Assembly: GCA_963722715.1 (NCBI GenBank)
Contig: CAVROA010000009.1
Location: forward strand, 1 to 64,000
Source of the DNA: DASQGA01 sp963722715
GTDB lineage: Bacteria > Actinomycetota > Thermoleophilia > Gaiellales > Gaiellaceae
Direction of reading: 5' to 3'
Length of the DNA stretch: 64,000 nucleotides
Shown here: piece by piece, positions 7,909 through 15,610 of the stretch
Numbering within the stretch: the stretch's first letter is position 1
Layout of the letters: every line of letters starts with the position of its first letter
Program-made: the position numbers and the translations under genes
The notes under the pieces: generated by a model
The model's database searches: none
What the model was told of the DNA's origin: nothing
The model's input: only the letters and a program-made list of their open reading frames with translations

Positions 7909-9266
7909 CCGTGTCCGCGCAAGCCGAGGTTCGCGCCGCGGAGACAAGCGTCCTTCCGCGACTCCTCGACTTCGCCTATCCGAGCATCGAGCGGGGCGAG
8001 GGCGTGTGGCTCTACGGCGTTGACGGTCGCCGCATCCTCGATGCCTGTGGCGGCGGCGCCATGGTTGCGTGCCTCGGGCATGGGCGCACGGACATCGTCG
8101 AGGCGGCAGCTGCCCAGGCCGAGCGGCTTGCCTACGTCTACTACCACCACTTCACGAACGACCAGCAGGAACGGCTCGCACGCCAGGTCCTCGAGGTGGC
8201 CGCCCCTGAGATGGCACGGGCTCGCTTCGTGACCGGCGGCTCGGAAGCGAACGAGATGGCGCTGCGGCTGGCCCGCGGCTACCACGAGGAGCGCGGCGAC
8301 AGCGGCCGGTGGCGGATCATCTCTCAGGCCCAGGCCTACCACGGAGCGACCCTCGGGACGCTCGCCCTGACCGGCCGCCCCTCGCTGAAGCACCCCTACG
8401 AGCCGTACCTGGCCGAGCATCTCCACATCCCACCCAGCACCAGGCGCTTCGACGAGACGGGCGAGGCGGCGCTCGCCGAGCTGGACCGCGCGCTCGAGGA
8501 AGCCGGGCCAGAAACGATCGCCGCCTTCTTCTGCGAGCCCGTGAGCGCCGCCGCGCTGCCCGGCTACTCGCCCTCGGATACGTTCTGGAAGGGACTCGCG
8601 GCGCGGCGGGAGGAGCACGGCTTCCTGATCTGCTTCGACGAGATCGTGACCGGGTTCGGACGAACAGGCACCTGGTTCGCAGGCGACCCGTTGCCGCTCG
8701 AGCCGGATATCGTCACCTTCGGGAAGGGGCTCGCCGCCGGCTATGCCCCGCTCGCAGGGATCCTCTGCCGCGAGCACGTGTACGAGGCGGTGGCCTCCGG
8801 CTCCCAGAACTTCGAGCACGGGCACACGTGGGACGGCGCTCCCCTCATCTGCGCGGTCGCGTTGGCGGTCCTGGACGAGCTCGTGGCGGAAGGCCTCGTC
8901 GACCGGGTTGCAGAGCGAGGCCCGCGCCTGCGGGACGAGCTCGCGGCGGCCCTCGACGCGTGCGAGATCGTCGGCGAGGTCCGAGGCCGCGGCTACCTGC
9001 TCGGCGCCGAGCTCGTCGACCCGAGGGACGGAACCTCCTTCCTTCCGGACGACCTGAACGCCGCCTTCCTCGTCGACACGACCGCGCTCGCGGAAGGGCT
9101 CCTCGTCACGTCGTCCCACTCGACGTCCGACGGTTACGTCGGCGACCAGACGCTCCTCGCTCCCGCGTACACGAGCACGGACGAAGAGCTGGCGACCATG
9201 GTCGAGCTCGTGGCCCGGACGATGGCCGAGGTCGAGCGCCGGGTGAAGAAGCAGCTCGCGGCATGA
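7905..9266 (+). CDS. Class III PLP-dependent aminotransferase 2
   Basis: A 453-residue paralogue of aminotransferase 1, sharing long identical or near-identical blocks. Both have VTGG-EANE, IPPST-RFD and FFCEP, then CFDEIVTG and the TFGKGLAAG Lys motif, and both end in a GDQTL-APA motif. The start is TTG 7905, overlapping the previous stop (TTGA); GTG 7911 is a reasonable alternative. Keeping two copies around a hydrolase suggests two related substrates, for example GABA and a second omega-amino acid, which is an inference. Its stop overlaps the next ATG. Confidence 0.92.
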   Translation: MTVSAQAEVRAAETSVLPRLLDFAYPSIERGEGVWLYGVDGRRILDACGGGAMVACLGHGRTDIVEAAAAQAERLAYVYYHHFTNDQQERLARQVLEVAAPEMARARFVTGGSEANEMALRLARGYHEERGDSGRWRIISQAQAYHGATLGTLALTGRPSLKHPYEPYLAEHLHIPPSTRRFDETGEAALAELDRALEEAGPETIAAFFCEPVSAAALPGYSPSDTFWKGLAARREEHGFLICFDEIVTGFGRTGTWFAGDPLPLEPDIVTFGKGLAAGYAPLAGILCREHVYEAVASGSQNFEHGHTWDGAPLICAVALAVLDELVAEGLVDRVAERGPRLRDELAAALDACEIVGEVRGRGYLLGAELVDPRDGTSFLPDDLNAAFLVDTTALAEGLLVTSSHSTSDGYVGDQTLLAPAYTSTDEELATMVELVARTMAEVERRVKKQLAA

Positions 9267-10558
9267 GCCCAGGGGACGCCGGCCCGGAGTTCGTGCTCCT
9301 CGGGATGCCGGATCTGAACGGCTCCCTGCGGGGAAAGGCGCTGAGCCGCGACACGTTCGAGACGGCGGTCCGCGACGGAACGGTCACGACCGACCTTCTG
9401 CTCGGGCTGGATCCGGTGGACACGCCCATCACCGACTACGAGGAGTTCGGAATCCGCTCTGGTGCCGGGGACCTGATCGTCCACCCGGAGGCCGACACCC
9501 TGCGCGCGCTCGCCTGGCGGCCGGGGTGGAGCATCTGCCTCAGCACGCCGACCTGGCGGGACGGGAGCCCCTGCGAGATCGCCACCCGGGAGGTCTTGCG
9601 GAGTGCGCTCGCGGCGATGGGCGAGCTCGGCTACGAGGTCATGGCGGCATTCGAGTACGAGGTCAGGCTCTGGGACTCGGAGGGGCAGCCGCTTTCGGGC
9701 GGGATCAGCTACAGCCTGGTCGAGATCGCCCGCTACCACGAGCTCGTAGGAAGGCTCGGAGAGGCCCTCGAGGGCCTGGGAATCGAGCTCACCGCGGTCC
9801 ACACCGAAGCCGGACCGGGCCTCCTCGAGCTGAACCTCGCCGCGGGCCGAGGACTCGAGGCGGCGGACAGCGCCGCACTCGTTAAGTTCGCGGTGAAGGA
9901 GGTCGCGGCCTCGCTCGGCATGCGAGCCAGCTTCCTGGCCAAGACCGCTCCCGGCGAGGAGGGGTCGAGCGGGCACGTCCACATCTCCTGTTGGAGCGAC
10001 AAGCAGAACGCCTTTGCCCCGTCCGAGCCGGGAGGCGAGCTGCCTTCGGCCTGCACGTCGGCCGTAGCGGGGATGCTCGAGCACCTCGGCGGCGCCTCGC
10101 TCCTCCTCAATCCGACCATCAACTCCTACAAGCGGCTCGTGCCCGGCTGGTTCGCCCCGGTGAACTCGAGCTGGGGGGTGGAGAACCGCTCCGCCGCGGT
10201 GCGCGTGATCGGCTCGTCAAAGCCTGAGCGCTGCCGGATCGAATGCCGCCGCCCGGGGGCCGACGCGAACCCCTACCTGGCGCTGGCCGCACTCGTGGTC
10301 TCGGCCGCAAACGGCATTCGCGGCGACCTGGAGCCCCCGCCGGCAGTCGAGGGCGACGCGTATGCGCGGGACGATCTGCCGGAGCTGCCCGGGTCACTCG
10401 AGAGCGCCCTCGCAGCGTTCCGGGCTGACGGCGAACTGCGTCGCAGCCTCGGCGAGCCCTTCAGCGATTACTACGCGACGTCACGCGCCTGGGAGCTCAA
10501 GGCCTGGCGGGAGAGCGTCACCGACTGGGAACGCGAGCGCTATGAGCGAGCCGTCTGA
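9263..10558 (+). CDS. Glutamine-synthetase-family gamma-glutamyl-amine ligase 1 (PuuA/GlnA3-like)
   Basis: A 431-residue member of the GS family. The ATP/Glu-site motifs are kept: FEYEV (near residue 130), EAGPGLLELNL, GHVHIS, NSYKRLVPGW, ENRSAAVRV and CRIECRRPGADANPYL. The N-terminal FDGSS motif, whose Asp binds ammonium in true glutamine synthetases, is absent; the equivalent stretch reads GLDPVDTPITDY. That and the company of aminotransferases, aldehyde dehydrogenase and amine oxidase argue for ligation of glutamate to an amine (polyamine or monoamine) with ATP. It is last in the plus-strand operon. The exact amine cannot be read from sequence. Confidence 0.87.
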   Translation: MSPGDAGPEFVLLGMPDLNGSLRGKALSRDTFETAVRDGTVTTDLLLGLDPVDTPITDYEEFGIRSGAGDLIVHPEADTLRALAWRPGWSICLSTPTWRDGSPCEIATREVLRSALAAMGELGYEVMAAFEYEVRLWDSEGQPLSGGISYSLVEIARYHELVGRLGEALEGLGIELTAVHTEAGPGLLELNLAAGRGLEAADSAALVKFAVKEVAASLGMRASFLAKTAPGEEGSSGHVHISCWSDKQNAFAPSEPGGELPSACTSAVAGMLEHLGGASLLLNPTINSYKRLVPGWFAPVNSSWGVENRSAAVRVIGSSKPERCRIECRRPGADANPYLALAALVVSAANGIRGDLEPPPAVEGDAYARDDLPELPGSLESALAAFRADGELRRSLGEPFSDYYATSRAWELKAWRESVTDWERERYERAV

Positions 10559-10576
10559 CGCGGTCCTGCCGGTTGT

Positions 10577-10726
10577 CTAGCTACTCGAGCCGGGGTTGAT
10601 TCGAATCGAGGCGCTTGCCTTGCCCCACCGCCTCAGCGCATCGCCGGCCGCGCCGAGGCCGCCAAGGAAGCGGAAGAAAGCCAAAAACAGGGCGTAGAGG
10701 ACGGCGATGACGATCCAATCGCGCAT
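10577..10726 (-). CDS. Small single-pass membrane protein, 49 residues
   Basis: The start ATG 10726 is preceded by AGGAGGGACT, a near-ideal ribosome site at five bases. The N-terminal half, after MRDW, is one hydrophobic helix (IVIAVLYALFLAFFRFLGG), followed by a basic, polar tail ending SSS. It lies alone between the convergent ends of the amine operon and the dispersed repeat. I do not recognise the family. The strong ribosome site and helix make it credible despite its size. Confidence 0.55.
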   Translation of the reverse strand: MRDWIVIAVLYALFLAFFRFLGGLGAAGDALRRWGKASASIRINPGSSS

Positions 10727-11137
10727 AGTCCCTCCTTTCGACCTGAATCATACGGGCGCCGGTGCGTTGCACCGGTCGAACGCCGGTTCAGCCAGGAGGG
10801 CCGTGAGCGAAACGGCTAGCGAAGCTAGGAGGGTTCGACGAAACGCAGCAGTGCCGTCGGGCCGCGCTGCTCGCCCCGACGACGAGCGACTTTTCACCAA
10901 TCCCTCCTAGTACTGGCGAAGCAAACAAGATACAATCCTCACTTACTGGCCTCGCAGCCAGAGTCCGGCCGGAAGCACGTACCACACCGACGCGACGGCG
11001 CACAAGGCGGGAGCTTCTAGGGCAAACGGAGTCCTGTTGCGGGGCCAGCCTCTTGCATGGACGGAAGCGCGCCTACGCCCTCGCGTCTACCGTGGGAACG
11101 GCATGGACACACGCCTGCAGCGTTCCGCTAGCCCCTT
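10727..11137. other. Intergenic stretch with dispersed repeat, otherwise featureless
   Basis: About 410 bases without a supported gene. It holds the second dispersed repeat copy (10825-10910) and, just before it, a degenerate 34-base-offset copy of the repeat's left end (from 10791, AGGAGGG...GCGAAACG). From 10911 to 11137 I see no open frame with a credible start, no tRNA-like fold and no obvious terminator. Confidence 0.6.
10825..10910. repeat. MITE-like dispersed repeat, copy 2 (inverted relative to copy 1)
   Basis: An 86-base element with terminal inverted repeats CTAGGAGGG (10825-10833) and CCCTCCTAG (10902-10910). Its reverse complement begins CTAGGAGGGATTGGTGAAAA and continues GTCGCTCGTCGTCGGGG and CGAGCAGCGCGGCC, matching copy 1 at 4169-4343 without that copy's insert. 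The core can form a GCTCG/CGAGC hairpin. It is non-coding. Confidence 0.68.
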
Positions 11138-12463
11138 CTAGTAGATCTCCAGGTACTCGTCGCGTTCCCAGTCGGTCACCTGGTCATCGAAGCGTTGGAG
11201 CTCGTGCCGGCGCATGACGCCGTAGGCCTGGACGAACTCGTCGCCGAGTAGGGCGACGATCCTCTCGTCCGACTCGAGCGCCTCGAGCGACTCGCGCACG
11301 CTCTCCGGAAGCGGCGGCTTCGACGGATCCTCTTCTGCCGGGGCCCGGGCCGGTGGCTCGAGCTCGAGCTGCTCCTCGATCCCCAGCAGGCCCGCCGCGA
11401 GCACGGCTGCGCCCGCCAGGTACGGGTTCGAGAGGCCGGTCGGCGCCCGATTCTCGACGTGGCGCGACTTGACCGAGCCCCCCTTGATCCGGACGAAGGC
11501 CGAGCGGTCCTCGAAGCCCCAGGAGACGTTCGTAGGGCTGAACGTGTGCGTCCGCCGTCGCTTCATGCAGTTCACGGTCGGCGCGAGCAGCGTGTAGATC
11601 GAGCGAGCATGCCGGAGCTGCCCCGCGACGAACTGCCGGCAGAGGTCGGAGATCCCGTCCTCGTCGCTCTCGTCGGCGAAGAGATTCTCGCCACTCTCCC
11701 GGTCGAGCAGGCTGATATGCGTGTGGCAGCCGGAGCCGGCCGAATCCGCGAACGGCTTCGACATGAAGGTTGCGAGATACCCGCTCAGGTGGGCGAGCTC
11801 CTTGACCGCATTCTTGAAGGTGAAGGCGTCGTCGGGCCCAGCCATGCCGCTCGCCGGGACGAAGTTGACCTCCCACTGCGAGCCTGCGTACTCGCAGTTC
11901 GCGGTGATGATCCCGAGCCCGATGTCGTTCAGCTGGCCGACCAGCTCCTGTACGAACGGGACGTACGTGTTCCTGACCGTGTTGAAGATGTGGTACCCCT
12001 CGAAGAGGAGGCCATTCGTATCCGGATCCAGCAGGTAGAACTCCGGCTCGAAGCCCATCATCGGCTCGTAGCCGAGCTCGTGAGAGCGGTCGAGGACCCG
12101 CCGAAAGACATGGCGCGGCAGTGCGGCGAGCGGACGGCCGTCGTCCCAGACCGAGTCGCAGATGAAGCGCGCCGTGGCATCGACCCAGGGGACGACCTTC
12201 GCCGTCCCGAGGTCCGGGATCAGCCGCTGGTCGCCGTAGCCGACCTCTTCGTTGTAGAGCGTTCCAGGCACGACGTCGGAGCGGCTGTCCAGCACACCCG
12301 CGCCGCCGTACATGTTCAGGCCTCCCTCGGCATAGCCCGCCGCATGCTCGATCGGAATCAACTTGGAGCGGCTCGTGCCGTGCATGTCGGGGAGCTCGAA
12401 GCGGACGAACTCGATCCCCTCCGAGCTCCAGCCGTCCAGGATTTTCGCCGCGTCAGTCGCCAT
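11138..12463 (-). CDS. Glutamine-synthetase-family gamma-glutamyl-amine ligase 2
   Basis: A 441-residue GS-family enzyme. Catalytic motifs present are FEPEFYLLD, CEYAGSQWEVNF, GCHTHIS, the arginine-rich NCMKRRRTHTFSP, EDRSAFVRI and HVENRAPTGLSNPYL. As in ligase 1, the ammonium-site FDGSS motif is missing, and the protein starts directly with LPDMHGTSRSKLIP, typical of the gamma-glutamylpolyamine synthetase branch. ATG 12463 is used; no strong ribosome site is seen, and a TAACCT box lies 13 bases upstream. It is co-oriented with the FAD oxidase gene 82 bases upstream. Ligase plus oxidase is the PuuA-PuuB pairing. Confidence 0.87.
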   Translation of the reverse strand: MATDAAKILDGWSSEGIEFVRFELPDMHGTSRSKLIPIEHAAGYAEGGLNMYGGAGVLDSRSDVVPGTLYNEEVGYGDQRLIPDLGTAKVVPWVDATARFICDSVWDDGRPLAALPRHVFRRVLDRSHELGYEPMMGFEPEFYLLDPDTNGLLFEGYHIFNTVRNTYVPFVQELVGQLNDIGLGIITANCEYAGSQWEVNFVPASGMAGPDDAFTFKNAVKELAHLSGYLATFMSKPFADSAGSGCHTHISLLDRESGENLFADESDEDGISDLCRQFVAGQLRHARSIYTLLAPTVNCMKRRRTHTFSPTNVSWGFEDRSAFVRIKGGSVKSRHVENRAPTGLSNPYLAGAAVLAAGLLGIEEQLELEPPARAPAEEDPSKPPLPESVRESLEALESDERIVALLGDEFVQAYGVMRRHELQRFDDQVTDWERDEYLEIY

Positions 12464-12545
12464 CAGCTGGTTGGGGAGGTTACTAAGCGACCGATGCGAC
12501 AGCTTCGAGGACTGGCCGCGCCGCCAGGACGAGTGAGATTCTCGG

Positions 12546-13745
12546 CTAGGCGCGAGCGCCCGGCCCATAGGCCAGCGCAAGGAGGTTGCCGTGCTCGAAA
12601 CGTCCCGGCGCGAGGCTCTCGACGTCGATCTCATGGCCCTCGCCGAGCACGTGTGCTGCCGCGACCTCGCCGACCGAGGGCGCAAGCTTGAAGCCGTGCC
12701 CTGACCACCCGAGGGCGAGGTAGAGCCCTTCGACGCCGGGAGCCCAACCCAGGATCGGGTTCCAGTCGGGCGTGTAGTCATAGGCGCCCGCAAATCCTCC
12801 CAGCCATTCCACCTCCGCATACGCAGGCACGCGGGCCCGCAACGCTCCACGCACGGCCGCCTCGTAGTCCTCGTCGACGACCTGGCGGCACTCGTCTCGT
12901 GAGGCGAGCAGCTCCTCCGGCTGGTAGGCGACGACGAGCGCCGTTCCCGCCCGGTCGGGACGAAGAACGAGGTTCGTCGCCATATCCGAGAACGTCCGCC
13001 GGGCCTGCGGCCGATCCAGGGACTGGCGGACGCGCGCTACCTGAACGCGGCGGAGCGAGACCGGCAGCTCGACACCGGCCGTGCGGGCGAGCTCCGGCCC
13101 CCAGCCTCCGGCTGCGTTCACGACCGTTCCCGTGGAGAGGAATCCCGCGTCCGTCTCGACGCCCGTCACCCGTCCCGCTTCGATCCTGATCGCGGTCGCC
13201 GACCGCCCCAGGAGCGGCCGGACGCCGAGCCGAACTCCGGCCGCGAACCAGCCGAGCGCCATCTTCTGCGCATCCGCGTAGCCGCCGTCCGGCTCGTAGG
13301 CGGCGCCGGCGATGCCGTCGAGGGAAAGCAGCGGCTCGAGCTCCGCGATCTCGTCCGGTGCCACCACCCGGGTGTCGACGCCCCAGGTCACGAGGCGCTC
13401 GACGTTCTCCGCAAGGCGCTCGAGCCGCTCGGCGTCGCACGTCAGCAGGTACCCGGTGGCGACGTAGCCGGCATCCCCTGTTCCCACCTCCTCCGGCCAC
13501 CGCTTGATCAGCTCGACACCGCGCATCGCCAGGCGTGCCGGGGCCTCGTTCGAGTAGTGGCGGCGCACCATCGAGAAGGAGAGCCCCGAGTCTCCGGATC
13601 CGACCGTGTCCCGCTCCAGGAGCGCGATCGAGCCGGCTCCCCGCGAGGCGAGCTGGAAGGCGATGCTCGTCCCGAAGAGCCCGGCGCCCACGACGACCAC
13701 GTCGGCCGTTTCCACGCTCACGAGCGAAGTATCATCGTTGGTCAT
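12546..13745 (-). CDS. FAD-dependent amine oxidoreductase (DAO family, PuuB/sarcosine-oxidase-like)
   Basis: A 399-residue flavoprotein. The N-terminal Rossmann motif is VVVGAGLFGTSIAFQLASRG and the C-terminal DAO motif is LYLALGWSGHGFKLAPSVGE. It also has the YDYTPDWNPILG segment common to glycine/sarcosine oxidase-type enzymes. It oxidises a C-N bond. Beside two GS-like ligases and an aldehyde dehydrogenase, the likely substrate is a gamma-glutamylated amine, giving an aldehyde, ammonia and reduced flavin or H2O2. ATG 13745 is chosen; a GTG at 13757 is in frame. It is divergent from the next gene with only 54 bases between. Confidence 0.88.
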   Translation of the reverse strand: MTNDDTSLVSVETADVVVVGAGLFGTSIAFQLASRGAGSIALLERDTVGSGDSGLSFSMVRRHYSNEAPARLAMRGVELIKRWPEEVGTGDAGYVATGYLLTCDAERLERLAENVERLVTWGVDTRVVAPDEIAELEPLLSLDGIAGAAYEPDGGYADAQKMALGWFAAGVRLGVRPLLGRSATAIRIEAGRVTGVETDAGFLSTGTVVNAAGGWGPELARTAGVELPVSLRRVQVARVRQSLDRPQARRTFSDMATNLVLRPDRAGTALVVAYQPEELLASRDECRQVVDEDYEAAVRGALRARVPAYAEVEWLGGFAGAYDYTPDWNPILGWAPGVEGLYLALGWSGHGFKLAPSVGEVAAAHVLGEGHEIDVESLAPGRFEHGNLLALAYGPGARA

Positions 13746-13799
13746 GACCGCGAGCACGATCGTCGTGCGCTTGCGGGCTGGCGTCCTCTTCAGCGTGGC

Positions 13800-14798
13800 G
13801 TGCTAGCCGTCGAGCTGCAACGCTTCGGCGGCCCCGAAGGCCTGGTCCCGGTCGAGCTTCCCGATCCGGAGCCCGGCCCGGGAAAGGCGCGCGTGGATCT
13901 CGTCGCGGCAGCCGTCAACAGACGTGACTGGTGGATCCGGCGGGGCGGGAACGTGGCCCTTCCGGCCGTGCTCGGATCCGACGGGGCCGGCATCGTCTCG
14001 GCAGTGGGAGCGGGCGTCGAGCACGTCGAGGTCGGCGACGAAGTCGTGATCAATCCATCGCTCGACTGGGGCGACCACGAGTACGCGCCCGGACCGGACT
14101 TCCGGATCCTCGGCGTGCCCGACCAGGGCACCTATGCGGAGCGAATCGTGGTCAATGCCTCGCAGCTCCGCCCCCGGCCCCACGGTTACACGTGGATCGA
14201 GGCCGCGGCGCTGCCGCTCGGAGGACTGACTGCCTGGCGCGCCGTCGTGACTCACGCAAAGGCTCGGGTCGACCGAACGCTTCTCGTTCCGGGCGCCGGC
14301 GGCGGCGTCGCCACTTTCGTCATCCAGATTGCCGCGGCGATCGGCGCCCGCGTGCTCGTGACGTCATCAAGCGCAGAGAAGCTCGAGCGGGCGCGCGGTC
14401 TGGGCGCCGACGGCGGCGCTGACTACCACGAGGAGGACTGGCCGGAACGGCTCGGCCCGGTCGACGCAGTCGTGGACAGCGTGGGTGGCGCGAGCTGGCC
14501 CGGAGCCCTCCGCGCGCTCCGTCCCGGCGGACGGCTCGTCAGCTTCGGCGACACGGCAGGGGAAGTGGCGGAGGTCGAGCTGGCGCGGGTCTTCCTCTCG
14601 TGGATTCGGATCCAGGGCACGACCATGGGCAGCCCACGCGAGTTCGACGCGCTCCTCCGGCACGTCGCGGAGGCGCATTGGCGTCCCGTGGTGGACAGCG
14701 TCTTCCCGCTCCGTGAGGCGGCGGCGGCGCACGAGCGCCTGGACGCCGCCGACCGCTTCGGCAAGGTCGTCCTGGCCGTCGACGAGAGCCGGCTGTAG
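13800..14798 (+). CDS. Quinone-oxidoreductase-like MDR dehydrogenase
   Basis: A 332-residue medium-chain dehydrogenase/reductase. The GroES-like half has LGSDGAGIVSAVGAGVE and the Rossmann half has the nucleotide motif VPGAGGGVATFVIQIAAAIG. The Cys ligands of zinc alcohol dehydrogenases are not evident at the usual places, so it is probably a zinc-free NADPH quinone or enone reductase. GTG 13800 is used and lacks a clear ribosome site. It ends 11 bases before the convergent ABC permease stop. Whether it belongs functionally to the amine island is unclear. Confidence 0.85.
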   Translation: MLAVELQRFGGPEGLVPVELPDPEPGPGKARVDLVAAAVNRRDWWIRRGGNVALPAVLGSDGAGIVSAVGAGVEHVEVGDEVVINPSLDWGDHEYAPGPDFRILGVPDQGTYAERIVVNASQLRPRPHGYTWIEAAALPLGGLTAWRAVVTHAKARVDRTLLVPGAGGGVATFVIQIAAAIGARVLVTSSSAEKLERARGLGADGGADYHEEDWPERLGPVDAVVDSVGGASWPGALRALRPGGRLVSFGDTAGEVAEVELARVFLSWIRIQGTTMGSPREFDALLRHVAEAHWRPVVDSVFPLREAAAAHERLDAADRFGKVVLAVDESRL

Positions 14799-14809
14799 CA
14801 GTCGGAGAG

Positions 14810-15610
14810 CTAGTCCACGAGCTTGCGCGTCATCGCGTAGATCGCGATCCGCCACATGACCAGCCCGAACACGACGAGGAAGCCCAGCCGAGCGACGTCC
14901 GTCCACCCTTCGAACCCGAACACGGCGTGGCGAACGAGCTCGACCAGGTGGTAGAGCGGGTTGAGGTTCGCAAGGGCCTGCGCCCACTCCGGAAGCTGGT
15001 CGATCGGGAAGAAGGTGCCCGCGACGAGGAAGAGCGGCGTCAGGACGGCGCTGACGACGTAGTTGAAGTTCTCGAACGACGACGCGAATCCCGCGATCGA
15101 GATCCCGAAGCAGGCCCACCCGTAGCCGGCGACGAAGGCGATCCCGGGGACGGTGAGCATCCCCCAGGCCGGGTCGAGGCCGAAGACCATGGCGACGAGC
15201 ATCGGTACGCAGCCGTAGACGCCGGCGCGCGTGGCGATCCAGATGGCCTCGGCGGTCACGAGCTCCTCGGTGTCGACGGGCGCGGCGAGGATCGCGTCGT
15301 AGGTCCGCTGGAACTGGTACTTCACGAACGTCCCGAACATGGCCGGGAAGGCGCTCGAGAAGAGCACCGCGGTAGCGACCGTGCCGGTTCCGACGAACTC
15401 CACGTAGTCGTAGCCGCCGACGGTGCCAACGAGAGCGCCGAAGCCGAAGCCGAAGGCGAGCAGGTAGATGGTGGGCTCGACCGTCGACGAGAACGTGGAC
15501 GAGCGCCAGTAGGACGAGAAGTTGACGACCTCGCGCACGAGCACTCCGGTGAGGGCCGGGCGCTCGAGCCGCCGCAGGCGCGCGATGCGAGGGGTCGAGG
15601 CCTCGGCCAT
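14810..15610 (-). CDS. ABC-2 type transporter permease (DrrB/NodJ-like)
   Basis: A 266-residue membrane protein with about six helices. The ABC-2 signature region includes VVSAVLTPLFLVAGTFFPI and NLNPLYHLVELVRHAVFG. Its ATG (15610) overlaps the ATPase stop by one base (TGATG), so the two genes form a unit. Such exporters move drugs, antibiotics or lipid-linked polysaccharides; no cargo is evident from the neighbours. Confidence 0.9.
   Translation of the reverse strand: MAEASTPRIARLRRLERPALTGVLVREVVNFSSYWRSSTFSSTVEPTIYLLAFGFGFGALVGTVGGYDYVEFVGTGTVATAVLFSSAFPAMFGTFVKYQFQRTYDAILAAPVDTEELVTAEAIWIATRAGVYGCVPMLVAMVFGLDPAWGMLTVPGIAFVAGYGWACFGISIAGFASSFENFNYVVSAVLTPLFLVAGTFFPIDQLPEWAQALANLNPLYHLVELVRHAVFGFEGWTDVARLGFLVVFGLVMWRIAIYAMTRKLVD

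Noticed and set aside
10585..10620. A GGTTGATTCGAATCGAGGC segment recalling a tRNA T-arm.
   Set aside because: No acceptor stem, anticodon arm or D-arm can be formed around it; it codes for the C-terminus of the small membrane protein on the minus strand.
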